This document shows, one piece after another, positions 45,571 through 54,019 of a DNA stretch of 64,000 nucleotides (position 1 is the stretch's first letter; each line of letters begins with the position of its first letter). Source of the DNA: Aegilops tauschii subsp. strangulata (lineage: Eukaryota > Streptophyta > Magnoliopsida > Poales > Poaceae); contig NC_053036.3 in assembly GCF_002575655.3 (NCBI RefSeq), positions 650,277,387 to 650,341,386 of the forward strand, given 5' to 3'. A model generated the notes under the pieces. It saw only the letters and a list, made by a program, of their open reading frames with translations. It had not been told where the DNA came from and made no database searches. Made by a program: the position numbers and the translations under genes.

Positions 45571-46280
45571 TCAAAATGACAACGGGGACGAAACCCATCG
45601 GGTTTTGCCATCCCAAACCCATCCCCACGAGAAAATCGTAAACCCGTCCCCGTCCCCATCACCGTGCGCGGGGCTCATTTTCCGCCCGTCCCCTAAACCC
45701 ATCGGGTTTCGGGAACCCACGGGGAACCCACGAGAAAATCAAAATAATTAAACAAACATAGTGGCGACAAAGAATACCATTTCAGCAGCATAACTTGAGC
45801 AAATTTCAACAAAAAACAGTAGTAGATGGTTCAACAGCTATATAGAGTGTATTTCAGCAGCATGATACCACATTTCATCAACAAAGATTATCAGATTTCA
45901 GCAACAAACATGATCAGATTTCAGCCGTACATGGTATTCTGAGGAAGAGAGAGAGTTGAGGGCAAGAGCGAGGGGGAAAGAGAGAGCGACATAGGCCACC
46001 CAGTGAGGGGTTGGTTTGGCCTCGACGCTGGGGGTGGGGGGGGGGGCTCGGTCGCATTGGGTTGGGCCGGATCAGTGCTTGGTTAAAAAAATGTAATTTC
46101 GCGAGTATTGCCGCGTTTCGGGTTCGGGGACTACCGAAACAGGTGTAAACCCATGAAACGTGTCGGGTTGTATAATGTGCCCAGCAATAACCCCGTGGGG
46201 ATGGAAAGATGCCCATCCCCGTCCCCTAATAGGGTAAAAACCCACGGGGACCCGGGTTTCGGGGCCCATTGCCATCTTGA
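45571..46280. mobile_element. hAT-type non-autonomous transposon, 710 bp
   Basis: TCAAAATGACAACGGGGACG at the left matches the complement of the right end (TCAAGATGGCAATGGGCCCC on the other strand), flanked by a perfect 8-bp duplication GTTCGACG (45563-45570 and 46281-46288). Subterminal repeats of CCCATCGGGTTT and CCCACGGGG occur near both ends. It has no transposase. An 8-bp duplication points to hAT; a 9-bp reading (AGTTCGACG) is also possible and would suggest Mutator. Confidence 0.88.
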
Positions 46281-46288
46281 GTTCGACG

Positions 46289-47009
46289 GCCACGCCCCGA
46301 CGTTCTTCTCCAGCGCAATTTGTTTCCTTTTATTTAATCAAACAGTAAAGAAAACTCATGTCGCGTGCGCGTCAGGCAGAAGAGAACAGAAAATAGAAAG
46401 AAGACGCCGTCACACCCGTGATTGCCGCTTTGTTTTCTTTTTAATCAATGGAGAGAAAATAGTGAGAACAAGATAAACGGGATTCAATTCGATCCGATAA
46501 TTAAGGCGCCTTCCCACGAGGCCACGACAACTCCATGCTGCCTTTCCTTTTATTTACGACTAATAAGAGAGAAATGGGTTCGATCCGATAATCACGCGAT
46601 ATCCCATGAAGCCGTTTCCTTTTATTCAGTCGAACATGCAGAAAACATATGGAACGAGAAAAAAATGGTTCCATCCGATAATCACGGTGTCATTCCAGAA
46701 CTAATTTCACGTCAGAATTAATCCGCCAATCACAACAAGGCCCATACACAGAAAATTGTGGTGCCATGCACGCGCTAAATTACTTGCATGCAACAGAATA
46801 ACTGCTAAGGAACAAAACATGCGTCCACCTCGCCACCAGCGCTCGCACGTTGCCGCCGGTGGTGGTTGGCCCTGGCCGGTCCGCTTGGTCCGGCCTGAGC
46901 TTCACCGCCGCCGGTCCGGTCCCTGAAAACAGGACCGCCGTGCTGGTCGGTCCGGTCCGGTTCGGACGGCCGCCGGCCGGTCAAAATGGTGGCTCGATCA
47001 GCGACCGGA
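46289..47009. other. Intergenic segment, no gene recognised
   Basis: AT-rich with repeated GATCCGATAATCACG-like phrases (46485, 46570, 46670), then a GC-rich stretch with many GGTCCGGT motifs (46860-47030), probably a decayed transposon end. Confidence 0.45.
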
Positions 47010-47412
47010 CCGGCCCGGAGCCCCGGACCGTGTCCACCCTTTGTTGCGTTTGTGCTGTCCCTATCTGGTCGAGGTGGCAGTGGTCATCGAGGCTCGAGGT
47101 GATGAGGAGCAGGTCGACGACGGCGAGGTCCTCTTGGATGCCGTCTTTGAGGAGCATCTTCTTGGCGCCGTCGAAGAGCCAGGGCATGCCGCCGTCCAGC
47201 TCCCACAGCCACCCGTTGAACTCCAGGTACGTCAGCTTCACCGTTGTTGCCGTTTTGGTGGTGGAGTGTTCGCTTCTAGTTCTCATGGTGGCACGGCGGA
47301 ATGGTGGCAGCCGGCGAGGTGACGGTGATGGCGCAGCGTAGATGGAGGGAGGAGGACGGAGGAGTCTTGGCATGGTCATGGGCATGGGCATGAGCATGGC
47401 TGCTCTCTCCAT
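47010..47412 (-). other. Open frame of unknown identity in duplication unit A
   Basis: A 143-codon minus-strand frame (46981-47412) starts with a Met/Pro-rich stretch and contains a protein-like block (LTYLEFNGWLWELDGGMPWL, KKMLLKDGIQEDLAVVDLLL). The complementary strand is open as well. I do not recognise it. The first part recurs at 49125-49325 in unit B without the protein-like block. Confidence 0.3.
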
Positions 47413-47509
47413 CTGTGTTAGTCGCCTACTCCAAACAAACAGAATAGCTTTTGTCCCGGTTGATTTCTGCAGGGAACTTTCATGATTTTTTGTTGGGTGT
47501 GTCTAGAAC

Positions 47510-47838
47510 TCAGTCGACTGAGACTTAACGAAGTCTCAGTCGAGTGACGTCAGCGTGTTTTTTTGCTACAAGCGGCACGGCTAGATGCTACAAACGGCGA
47601 CAGAAAATATTGCGATGGTATTGCAAGCAACAACAACAAATGCTACAACCGTTCTAACTAAAATGCTACCACCGTCAATGAAGGATGTTGCAACCGGTGA
47701 GATGACGTGCTACAATAGAGGAGGGATGACATGCTTCAACTAACAAAACGAATGTTGCAACCGGTATGAAAAAATGTTGCATACGTCAAAAAAATGTTGC
47801 ATGATTGACTGAGACTTCGTTAAATCTCAGTCGACTGA
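47510..47838. mobile_element. MITE with hairpin ends, 329 bp
   Basis: Both ends carry TCAGTCGACTGAGACTTAAC in inverted orientation, and each end is itself partly palindromic (GTCTCAGTCGA). The interior repeats phrases such as AATGTTGCAACCGGT and ATGCTACAA. I see no clear target duplication. The family is uncertain, possibly Mutator. Unit B lacks it. Confidence 0.7.
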
Positions 47839-48629
47839 TTTTTAGCAAGCCCGTTTTTTGTTTTCTTATATACTACATATAAGGTAACATGCACGTGTTT
47901 CCTTTTAGTATTTTTCATGGTTCCTTTCGTGTTTGTTTTCATTTGTGCGTGCTTGTACAAACAAGTCGAACTCATAAAGTAATAGAACGAGCCAGAAGGA
48001 CAGCTGGGCTGACAACTTTGCACAACACTGTACCGTACAGTGATACACAAACTGCAAAGAAAGCCATGGCGTCTTATATGCCGTCCAAGAACCATCACAA
48101 ACTTTGTCTAGCCGCAAGAACCATCCATCTGGTTTTTTATGATAGTGATGATGTAACCATGCATGGAGTTTGGGGTTAAATTTTTCTGTTTTTGTCTCCA
48201 AAAAAAGAAACAAGTCAGCGTCCATTTGGCGAGGAACAGACTACACTTTACACACTGTCAAAAAAAAGACTAACACTCACTTAACATTCTTTTTTTTTTT
48301 GCGGGGTACTAACACTTAACATTCTACATGCATCCTGCCTAGCTGGAATCTTCACGTTTGCAAACGGGTGTATCGGCAAACATGCCTACACTCCTTTTAT
48401 TCGTTTATTTTGTATAAAAGTAGCAAACAAAATGAAGGGATTAATAACCAAACGAAAAAACCAAAGCAGCGTCCGGTCCGACTTGCACTCCGACTCGATC
48501 AGTGTCGACCAGGCCAAGCAAAGCCAACCCAATCAACAGCTCCGACATCTACTTCATTGCACGTACATCCACGGAAGGAAAAGACAAGCTCGATCGATCG
48601 GAGAGGTGGACGGATCAGCCAAAACAACC

Positions 48630-49004
48630 ATGGAAGCGACGATCGGAGAGGCGGAGGCGGAGGCCACGACGCATCGTCTCGAACCGGGTAAGTGGTCGAC
48701 GCCCCGCCTCGCATATCACCCCGACGATGTCGTCCCCGACTTCCTCTACTTCTTGTTCGACGACGATGACCACGCACAACGTAGCCTTCTGGTAACGCCG
48801 AGGATGCTGGAGGAGAACTACTTGGTCAGGCTAGCGATGGATGCTGAGCATGATGGTGACGATGAGGCTTGTGGTATTTATGATGACGAGGAGGACAAGG
48901 AGGAGGAGGATGGTCAGGATATGGCAACGCGCCAGAGATGGGTATTTGATCGACTCTGGGCAATTATGGAAGATCCCTTTGGTTCTCCTTTGTCAATCGC
49001 TTAG
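48630..49004 (+). CDS. Unknown acidic protein, intact copy, 124 aa
   Basis: The ORF starts METATIG-like (ATG in CAACCATGG, a good plant start context) and ends MEDPFGSPLSIA. Conserved blocks shared with 38353-38811 are VVPDFLYFLFDDDDHAQR, EENYLVRLAMDAEHDGDDE and MATRQRWVFDRLW. Between them is a Glu/Asp-rich linker. There is no signal peptide, membrane segment or known domain, and no intron is needed. An upstream in-frame extension to 48432 exists but lacks similarity to the other copy, so I start at the shared ATG. A TATA-like TGTATAAAAG lies at 48411-48420. That conserved codons survive in two copies suggests real coding, but the function is unknown. Confidence 0.6.
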   Translation: MEATIGEAEAEATTHRLEPGKWSTPRLAYHPDDVVPDFLYFLFDDDDHAQRSLLVTPRMLEENYLVRLAMDAEHDGDDEACGIYDDEEDKEEEDGQDMATRQRWVFDRLWAIMEDPFGSPLSIA

Positions 49005-49432
49005 AGATGTAATCGATTAGCTAGGATTGTTGTGTTATGTCAAGTAAGTATTTCGGTTTGTATTAACCAACGATCTAAATTTGTTCGCATATATAATTGT
49101 CAAAATCTACCCACTACACACACTTCACGGTATATATTGCCGTTTTGACGGTGGTGGTGGTGGAGGAGGGCTCGCCCTTGATGCTGCTGCCGCTGCTTCG
49201 ATTCTCATGGTGGCGCGGCTGGTTGGTGGCAGTCGGCGAGGTGACGGTGATGGAGGAGGATGGAGGAGGCCTGCCATTGCCATGGCCGTGGGCATGGGCA
49301 TGGCTGCTCTATCATCTGCATTCATCGTCTTTCGTCTGCTACTCTTGCTCCAAACAAACTGAAGAGGTAGCTTTTGTCCTGGTTGATTTGGGCAGGGAAC
49401 CTTTCATGTTTTTATATTATGTTATTTTACTA

Positions 49433-49522
49433 CTCCTTCTGTAAACTAATATAAGAGCGTTTAGATTACTACTATAGTAATCTAAACGCTCTTATATTAG
49501 TTTACAGAGTTTACAGAGGGAG
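49433..49522. mobile_element. Stowaway MITE, 90 bp
   Basis: CTCCTTCTGTAAACTAATAT to TTTACAGAGGGAG with TA on both sides (49431-49432, 49523-49524). The stem TAAGAGCGTTTAGATTACTA is almost perfect. A short internal duplication (TTTACAGAGTTTACAGAG) sits at the right end. It is of the same subtype as 44930-45009. Confidence 0.9.
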
Positions 49523-49766
49523 TACTAATTAAGGTAACAGGCACGTGTTTCCTTTTAGGAGTATCTTTCATGGTTCCTTTCGTGTTTGTATCCATCTGTG
49601 CGTGCTTGTGAACATAAATACGTACGTCCAACTCATGAACACTGTGGAATGGGAAGGAACCAAAAGGACAGCTGGCCCATCAACTTTGCAGTAGAGAAAC
49701 TGAAATGAGAGCCCTTGGATCTTGTGTGGCGTCCAGCCAAGAGCAGCACCATCACAACACAAGAGG

Positions 49767-50165
49767 GGCAAATTTGATAAATTTGATCTATAGACGAAAT
49801 CAAATCACAGAATGAACTATCCGTGAAACTATTTCACGCGGCTGACCTTTTTGTGTGACGCCCGACACGAAGGCGCCACACTACACTGTGCAACGCCTCA
49901 CAGATAGGCGCTACACGGCCAGCGTCGCACCCATGTGATCAAAAAATTACTAAGTCCGTGTGCAGCGCCTGAGAGCTAGGCGCCACACTATACAGTGTAG
50001 CGCCTAGCTCCTAGGCGTTGCACTAGTGCAGCGCCTAGCTCCCAGGCGTTGCACTAGTGCAGCGCCTGAGAGCTAGGCGCCACGGGTCAGCCGCGTGAAA
50101 TAGTTTCACGGACAGTTCATTCTGTGATTTGATTTTGTCTATAGGTTAAATTTGTCAAATTTGCC
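49767..50165. mobile_element. Mutator-type MITE, 399 bp, 9-bp target duplication
   Basis: GGCAAATTTGATAAATTTGA at the left pairs with the complement of AAATTTGTCAAATTTGCC at the right; the inverted arms are about 95 bp and include ACTATTTCACGCGGCTGACC. CACAAGAGG is repeated exactly at 49758-49766 and 50166-50174. The interior is a chain of palindromic words (GCGCCTAGCTCCTAGGCGTTGC, split here from GCACTAGTGC). Confidence 0.92.
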
Positions 50166-50232
50166 CACAAGAGGTAGCATCACGATTAGTCAACGAGCAG
50201 GCAAGGAAGGGCATCATCGTCCACTTTAATTA

Positions 50233-50281
50233 CATGCATGCATGCATGCATGTATGTATGTATGTATGCATGCATGCATGC
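50233..50281. repeat. CATG/TATG microsatellite
   Basis: An uninterrupted CATG run changes to TATG and back to CATG, about 49 bp, self-complementary in the CATG part. Confidence 0.9.
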
Positions 50282-50402
50282 TGCCTGCTATCTGGAATGG
50301 AATCTTCACGTTCGCAAACCGATCTATCGGCTCGGACACTGACGCTCATTTTCATCGCTATTTAAACCGATCTATCGGCTCGGACACTGAATCTTCACGT
50401 AC

Positions 50403-51901
50403 GAAACTCACACTCACGTAAATCCATTCATCGCTATTTAAAACGCCCCCCCTGATTTTCAGGATGGACCCATCTGTGCAAGTAATCACCAATACAAAAC
50501 TGCCACATAGGATCGTACGTAAGATACGTAAAAAAACTTTACGTAGGTGTAGCATTGCTCATTTACAATAATACTACACCTACGTAATGGGTGTACGAAA
50601 CTCACGTAAATCCATTCATCGCTATTTAAACCGCCCCCCGATTTTCAGGATGGGCCCGTGCGTGCAAGTAATCACCAATACAAAACTGCCACGTAGGATC
50701 GTACGTAAGATACGTAAAAAACTTTACGTAGGTGTAGCATTGCTCATTTACAATAATACTACACCTACGTAATGGGTGTACGAAACTCGCGTAAATCCAT
50801 TCATCGCTATTTAAACCGCCCCCCTGATTTTCAGGATGGGCCCGTGGATGCAAGTAATCACCAATACAAAACTGCCACATAGGATCGTACGTAAGATACG
50901 TAAAAAACTTTACGTAGTTACAACATTGCTCATTTACAATAATACTACACCTACGTAATGGGTGTACGAAACTCACGTAAATCCATTCATCGCTATTTAA
51001 AACGCGCCCCCTGATTTTCAGGATGGGCCCGTCTGTGCAAGTAATCACCAATACAAAACTGCCACATAGGATCGTACGTAAGATACTAAAAAACTTTACG
51101 TAGGTATAGCATTGCTCATTTACAATAATACTACACATACGTAATGGGGGTACGAAACTCACGTAAATCCATTCATCGCTATTTAAACACACCCCCCCCC
51201 CCCCTGATTTTCAGGATGGGCCCGTGGGTGCAAGTAATCACCAATACAAAACTGCCATATAGGATCGTATGTAAGATACGTAAAAAACTTTACGTAGGTA
51301 CAACATTGCTCATTTACAATAATACTACACCTACGCAATGGGTGTATGAAACTCACGTAAATCCATTCATCGCTATTTAAACCCCCCCCCCCCCCCCCCC
51401 CCGATTTTCAGGATGGGCCCGTGCGTGCAAGTAATCACCAATACAAAACTGCCACATAGGATCGTACGTAAGATACGTAAAAAACTTTACGTAGGTATAG
51501 CATTGCTCATTTACAATAATACTACACCTACGTAATGGGTGTACGAAACTCGCGTAAATCCATTCATCGCTATTTAAACCGCCCCCCTGATTTTCAGGAT
51601 GGGCCCGTGGATGCAAGTAATCACCAATACAAAACTGCCACATAGGATCGTACATAAGATACGTAAAAAAACTTTACGTAGGTATAGCATTGCTCATTTA
51701 CAATAATACTACACCTACGTAATGGGTGTACGAAACTCACGTAAATCCATTCATCGCTATTTAAACCGCCCCCTTATTTTCAGGATGGGCCCGTGCGTGC
51801 AAGTAATCACCAATACAAAACTGCCACATAAGATCGTACGTAAGATACGTAAATAACTTTACGTAGGTATAGCATTGCTCATTTACAATAATACTACACC
51901 T
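50403..51901. repeat. Eight-copy tandem satellite, unit about 186 bp
   Basis: Copies start with GAAACTCACGTAAATCC at 50403, 50597, 50782, 50968, 51154, 51348, 51545 and 51732. Spacings are 194, 185, 186, 186, 194, 197 and 187 bp. Each holds TTCATCGCTATTTAAA, a C-run of variable length (up to 21 at 51382-51402), GATTTTCAGGATGG, and a hairpin with 14-bp arms (TTACGTAGGTGTAG / CTACACCTACGTAA). The last copy stops within the right hairpin arm. Open minus-strand frames through it follow from the unit being near 62 codons. Confidence 0.93.
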
Positions 51902-51968
51902 CGTGGATCCCCCTGGTGACGTCGTCCTCGACTTCCTCTACTTTTTGTTCGACGACGACCACCACGCC
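51900..51968 (+). pseudogene. Fragment of the unknown acidic-protein gene (third copy)
   Basis: GACGTCGTCCTCGACTTCC matches the block encoding DVVPDFLYFLFDDDDHA in the intact copy at about 48727-48790. Only about 23 codons remain; both ends are lost, the left one exactly where the satellite array stops. Confidence 0.75.
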
Positions 51969-52362
51969 AGGGCAGTTGAGGGGCCTGTGCGAGCTGTGTG
52001 CTCGTATAGGGCCCCCAAAATCAAGGCTCGTATAGGGCCCCCAAAATCAAGGGGGCTCCATTTAGGGTCCATATACGTGTATTAAGACTTCAAAGTTGTA
52101 TCAGATGGCAAAGTTGTATCAAGATTTCACTAATATGTCTTGGAACAATTTTTTGTGTAGTTGTTAAGGTGCAGAAATTGTCATATATAGTATATTCAAG
52201 ATTTTCAACAGTTGCTCGTCCTGTGGTCCAAGTGCAAAGTCAAGGTTCTATCTGATTCTTACTATTCAAGTCACAAGCCTATAATTCATGTGAGTTCATC
52301 AGTTCAAATGTCTTAATATTTTTAATGTTTGGTTCATAAACATAAACAATCATGCATCTAGT
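51969..52362. other. Decayed transposon debris
   Basis: CTCGTATAGGGCCCCCAAAATCAAG is partly repeated at 51992 and 52027 (the 5' part in two tandem copies). Similar GGGCCCC/CCAAATT wording at 53925-53960 suggests that one older element was split by the insertion at 52373. No ORF. Confidence 0.45.
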
Positions 52363-52372
52363 TCTAGAAGGA

Positions 52373-53754
52373 GAGTCAATTGCACAAAACTACCACATTT
52401 GCGACTAGGTTTGCAGAAAACTACCAAGTCGCTAATCCGTTGCAAAAATCACCACGATCCACATAATCTCGTTGCAAAAAGCACTGATCGGGTGATTTGT
52501 CCCGTTTGATCGCTTTGTGACAACTGGGGCCCAATTGTAAGGTGCTGACATGGCAAAAAATTAACATGCACATCCCTGGATCTAAAATAAAAAAGCAATC
52601 AGACCCCCCACCCATCCCTCCCCCTCCCTTGCGCTCGTGACCCATCTCTCATCTCCCCTGTGCGACTGACCTTCCTCCGGCGCCGGCTCCGGCTCCGGCC
52701 ACCTCACCTAACCCGTCGGCGCCACCCTAACCTGTTGGGGCCTGGCCCTTCTTCTTGCTGTAATCGGCGTCGTCGTCGTCTCCTTCCTTGTCAGCAGCAG
52801 GGGAGGGGCGGGCGCGGCGGCGGAGTGCAGGGACGAGACGGCGACGGCGAGTGCGCGTAGGAGGGGGCCACGGCGGGGGAAGGGAGCGGGGACGTCTCGG
52901 TGGGCACGGGAGGGGATGCCGCCGGCGCCTTGTCCTTGTCGGGGGACCCCGCGGAGGGGGATATGGAAGGGGAGGCGGATCCGTTGGCGTCGGGGCGGAG
53001 GAGCGGGGACGCTGTGGGCGCGCCGGGCGACGGGGGCTGCGAGATGGGGCTCTGCGCGGCGCAGAGCGGCGGCGCGGCCACCACGAGGAGGAGGAGGATG
53101 CCGTCGTGGAGCCCCCGTCCAAGAGAGCCACGCCCAGCCCCTGGTGGTGGTGCACCGCACGACGTCCCCAACTGCTCTGAGTTGCTGCTTCGGGCACGGC
53201 GTCGAGCCAGGGAGGAGCGGCGTGGGGTTGCTGCCGCTGCTTGCACGGCGTCGAGCAGCCGCGGGGCCGAGCACTCCCGTCGCCACCGCGCTGAGGGTGC
53301 CGATGCTGCCCTTCTCTAGTGAGGATGCCGTCGCGGCGGCTGCGCGCAGACGAGGCCATCATCTGGGCACGGCGGCTCAGGACATTGACGGCGACATTGT
53401 TAGGTTGGAGCAAGGCACGGCGGCTCAGGGCGTCTGCGCCATCGAGGGAGGGCGGCGGGTGGGCTTCCTGTGGCGGCGACGGGAGCCGGCGGGATCGAGA
53501 GCAGGGGGATTGAGAGCTAGGGGGTTGATTGCTTTTTATTTTTGGATCCAGGGGTGTGTATGACATTTGTTTGCCAAGTCAGCTCTTGACAACCGGGCCC
53601 CACTTGTCAGAAAGTGATTAAATGGGTTAAATCACCCGATCAGTGCTTTTTGCAACAAGTTTATTGCTAATGAAGTGTTTTTTGCAACGGATTAGTGACT
53701 TGGTGGTTTTCTACAAACCTAGCCGCAAATGTGGTAGTTTTGTGCAATTGACTC
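52373..53754. mobile_element. Mutator-like element with captured gene sequence (Pack-MULE), 1382 bp
   Basis: The terminal inverted repeats are about 240 bp and start GAGTCAATTGCACAAAACTA at both ends. A 10-bp duplication TCTAGAAGGA flanks it (52363-52372, 53755-53764); Mutator elements typically make 9-bp (sometimes 10-bp) duplications. The inside (about 52640-53510) is far more GC-rich than the arms and carries a fragment that looks like a host gene rather than a transposase. Confidence 0.9.
52791..53246 (-). pseudogene. Captured arabinogalactan-protein-like gene fragment
   Basis: A 151-codon minus-strand frame inside the Mutator-like element. At residues 48-66 a hydrophobic run ending in CAAQ (ILLLLVVAAPPLCAAQ) looks like a secretion signal. 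It is followed by about 65 residues rich in Pro, Ala, Ser and Thr with Ser-Pro and Ala-Pro pairs (AQSPISQPPSPGAP, APAASPPVPTETSP), the pattern of classical arabinogalactan proteins, which are cell-surface proteoglycans. About 47 residues precede the signal-like run, so the frame's own ATG is not the original start. The downstream part shifts frame: an acidic-then-Lys stretch (KEGDDDDADYSKKKG) is in another frame at about 52740-52790. It is therefore a broken gene copy. The parent gene is not in this window. Confidence 0.6.
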
Positions 53755-54019
53755 TCTAGAAGGAAGTATGATTTTGTGCCTTCAAGTGTAAGAAGAAACA
53801 GTTGTGAGAATTTGCATTGCTACTTGAGAATTTTCCAAAAACTATACTAAATAACATAAATTTAAATTGTATAATTAAGTGCTTATGCTTGAGTTATATT
53901 ATATGATTTTTTTTCAAATGTTAGGCCCCCATTTTGCTTTTCGCACCGGGGCCCCAAATTCAAATAAAATCATACAATTTCCTGTACTGGAGAATTCAGC
54001 GACATATGACAGAGTTAGG

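Larger units (their letters stand above)
47239..49080. repeat. Tandem segmental duplication, unit A
   Basis: Ordered blocks recur in unit B: TGCCGTTTTG...GGTGGCAGTCGGCGAGGTGAC (47239 / 49137), TTGTCC(C/T)GGTTGATTT (47452 / 49374), GGTAACATGCACGTGTTTCC (47882 / 49533), GACAGCTGG (48000 / 49668), GGAATCTTCACGTT (48343 / 50299) and part of the acidic-protein gene (48710 / 51900). Different transposons have entered each unit. Confidence 0.8.
49133..51965. repeat. Tandem segmental duplication, unit B
   Basis: The second copy of 47239-49080, with the same block order, enlarged by a Stowaway MITE (49433), a Mutator-type MITE (49767) and the 8-copy satellite (50403-51901), and with the gene reduced to a fragment. 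Confidence 0.78.

Noticed and set aside
46981..47412. Real gene on the minus strand
   Set aside because: The complementary strand is equally open and the frame runs into low-complexity sequence; kept only as an open frame of unknown identity.
50626..51192. 188-codon minus-strand frame with internal repeats
   Set aside because: It is the satellite read through; it stays open because the unit is near a multiple of three.
50403..51901. CRISPR-like spaced repeats
   Set aside because: The whole unit is conserved, not alternating repeats and unique spacers, and the genome is a plant nuclear one.
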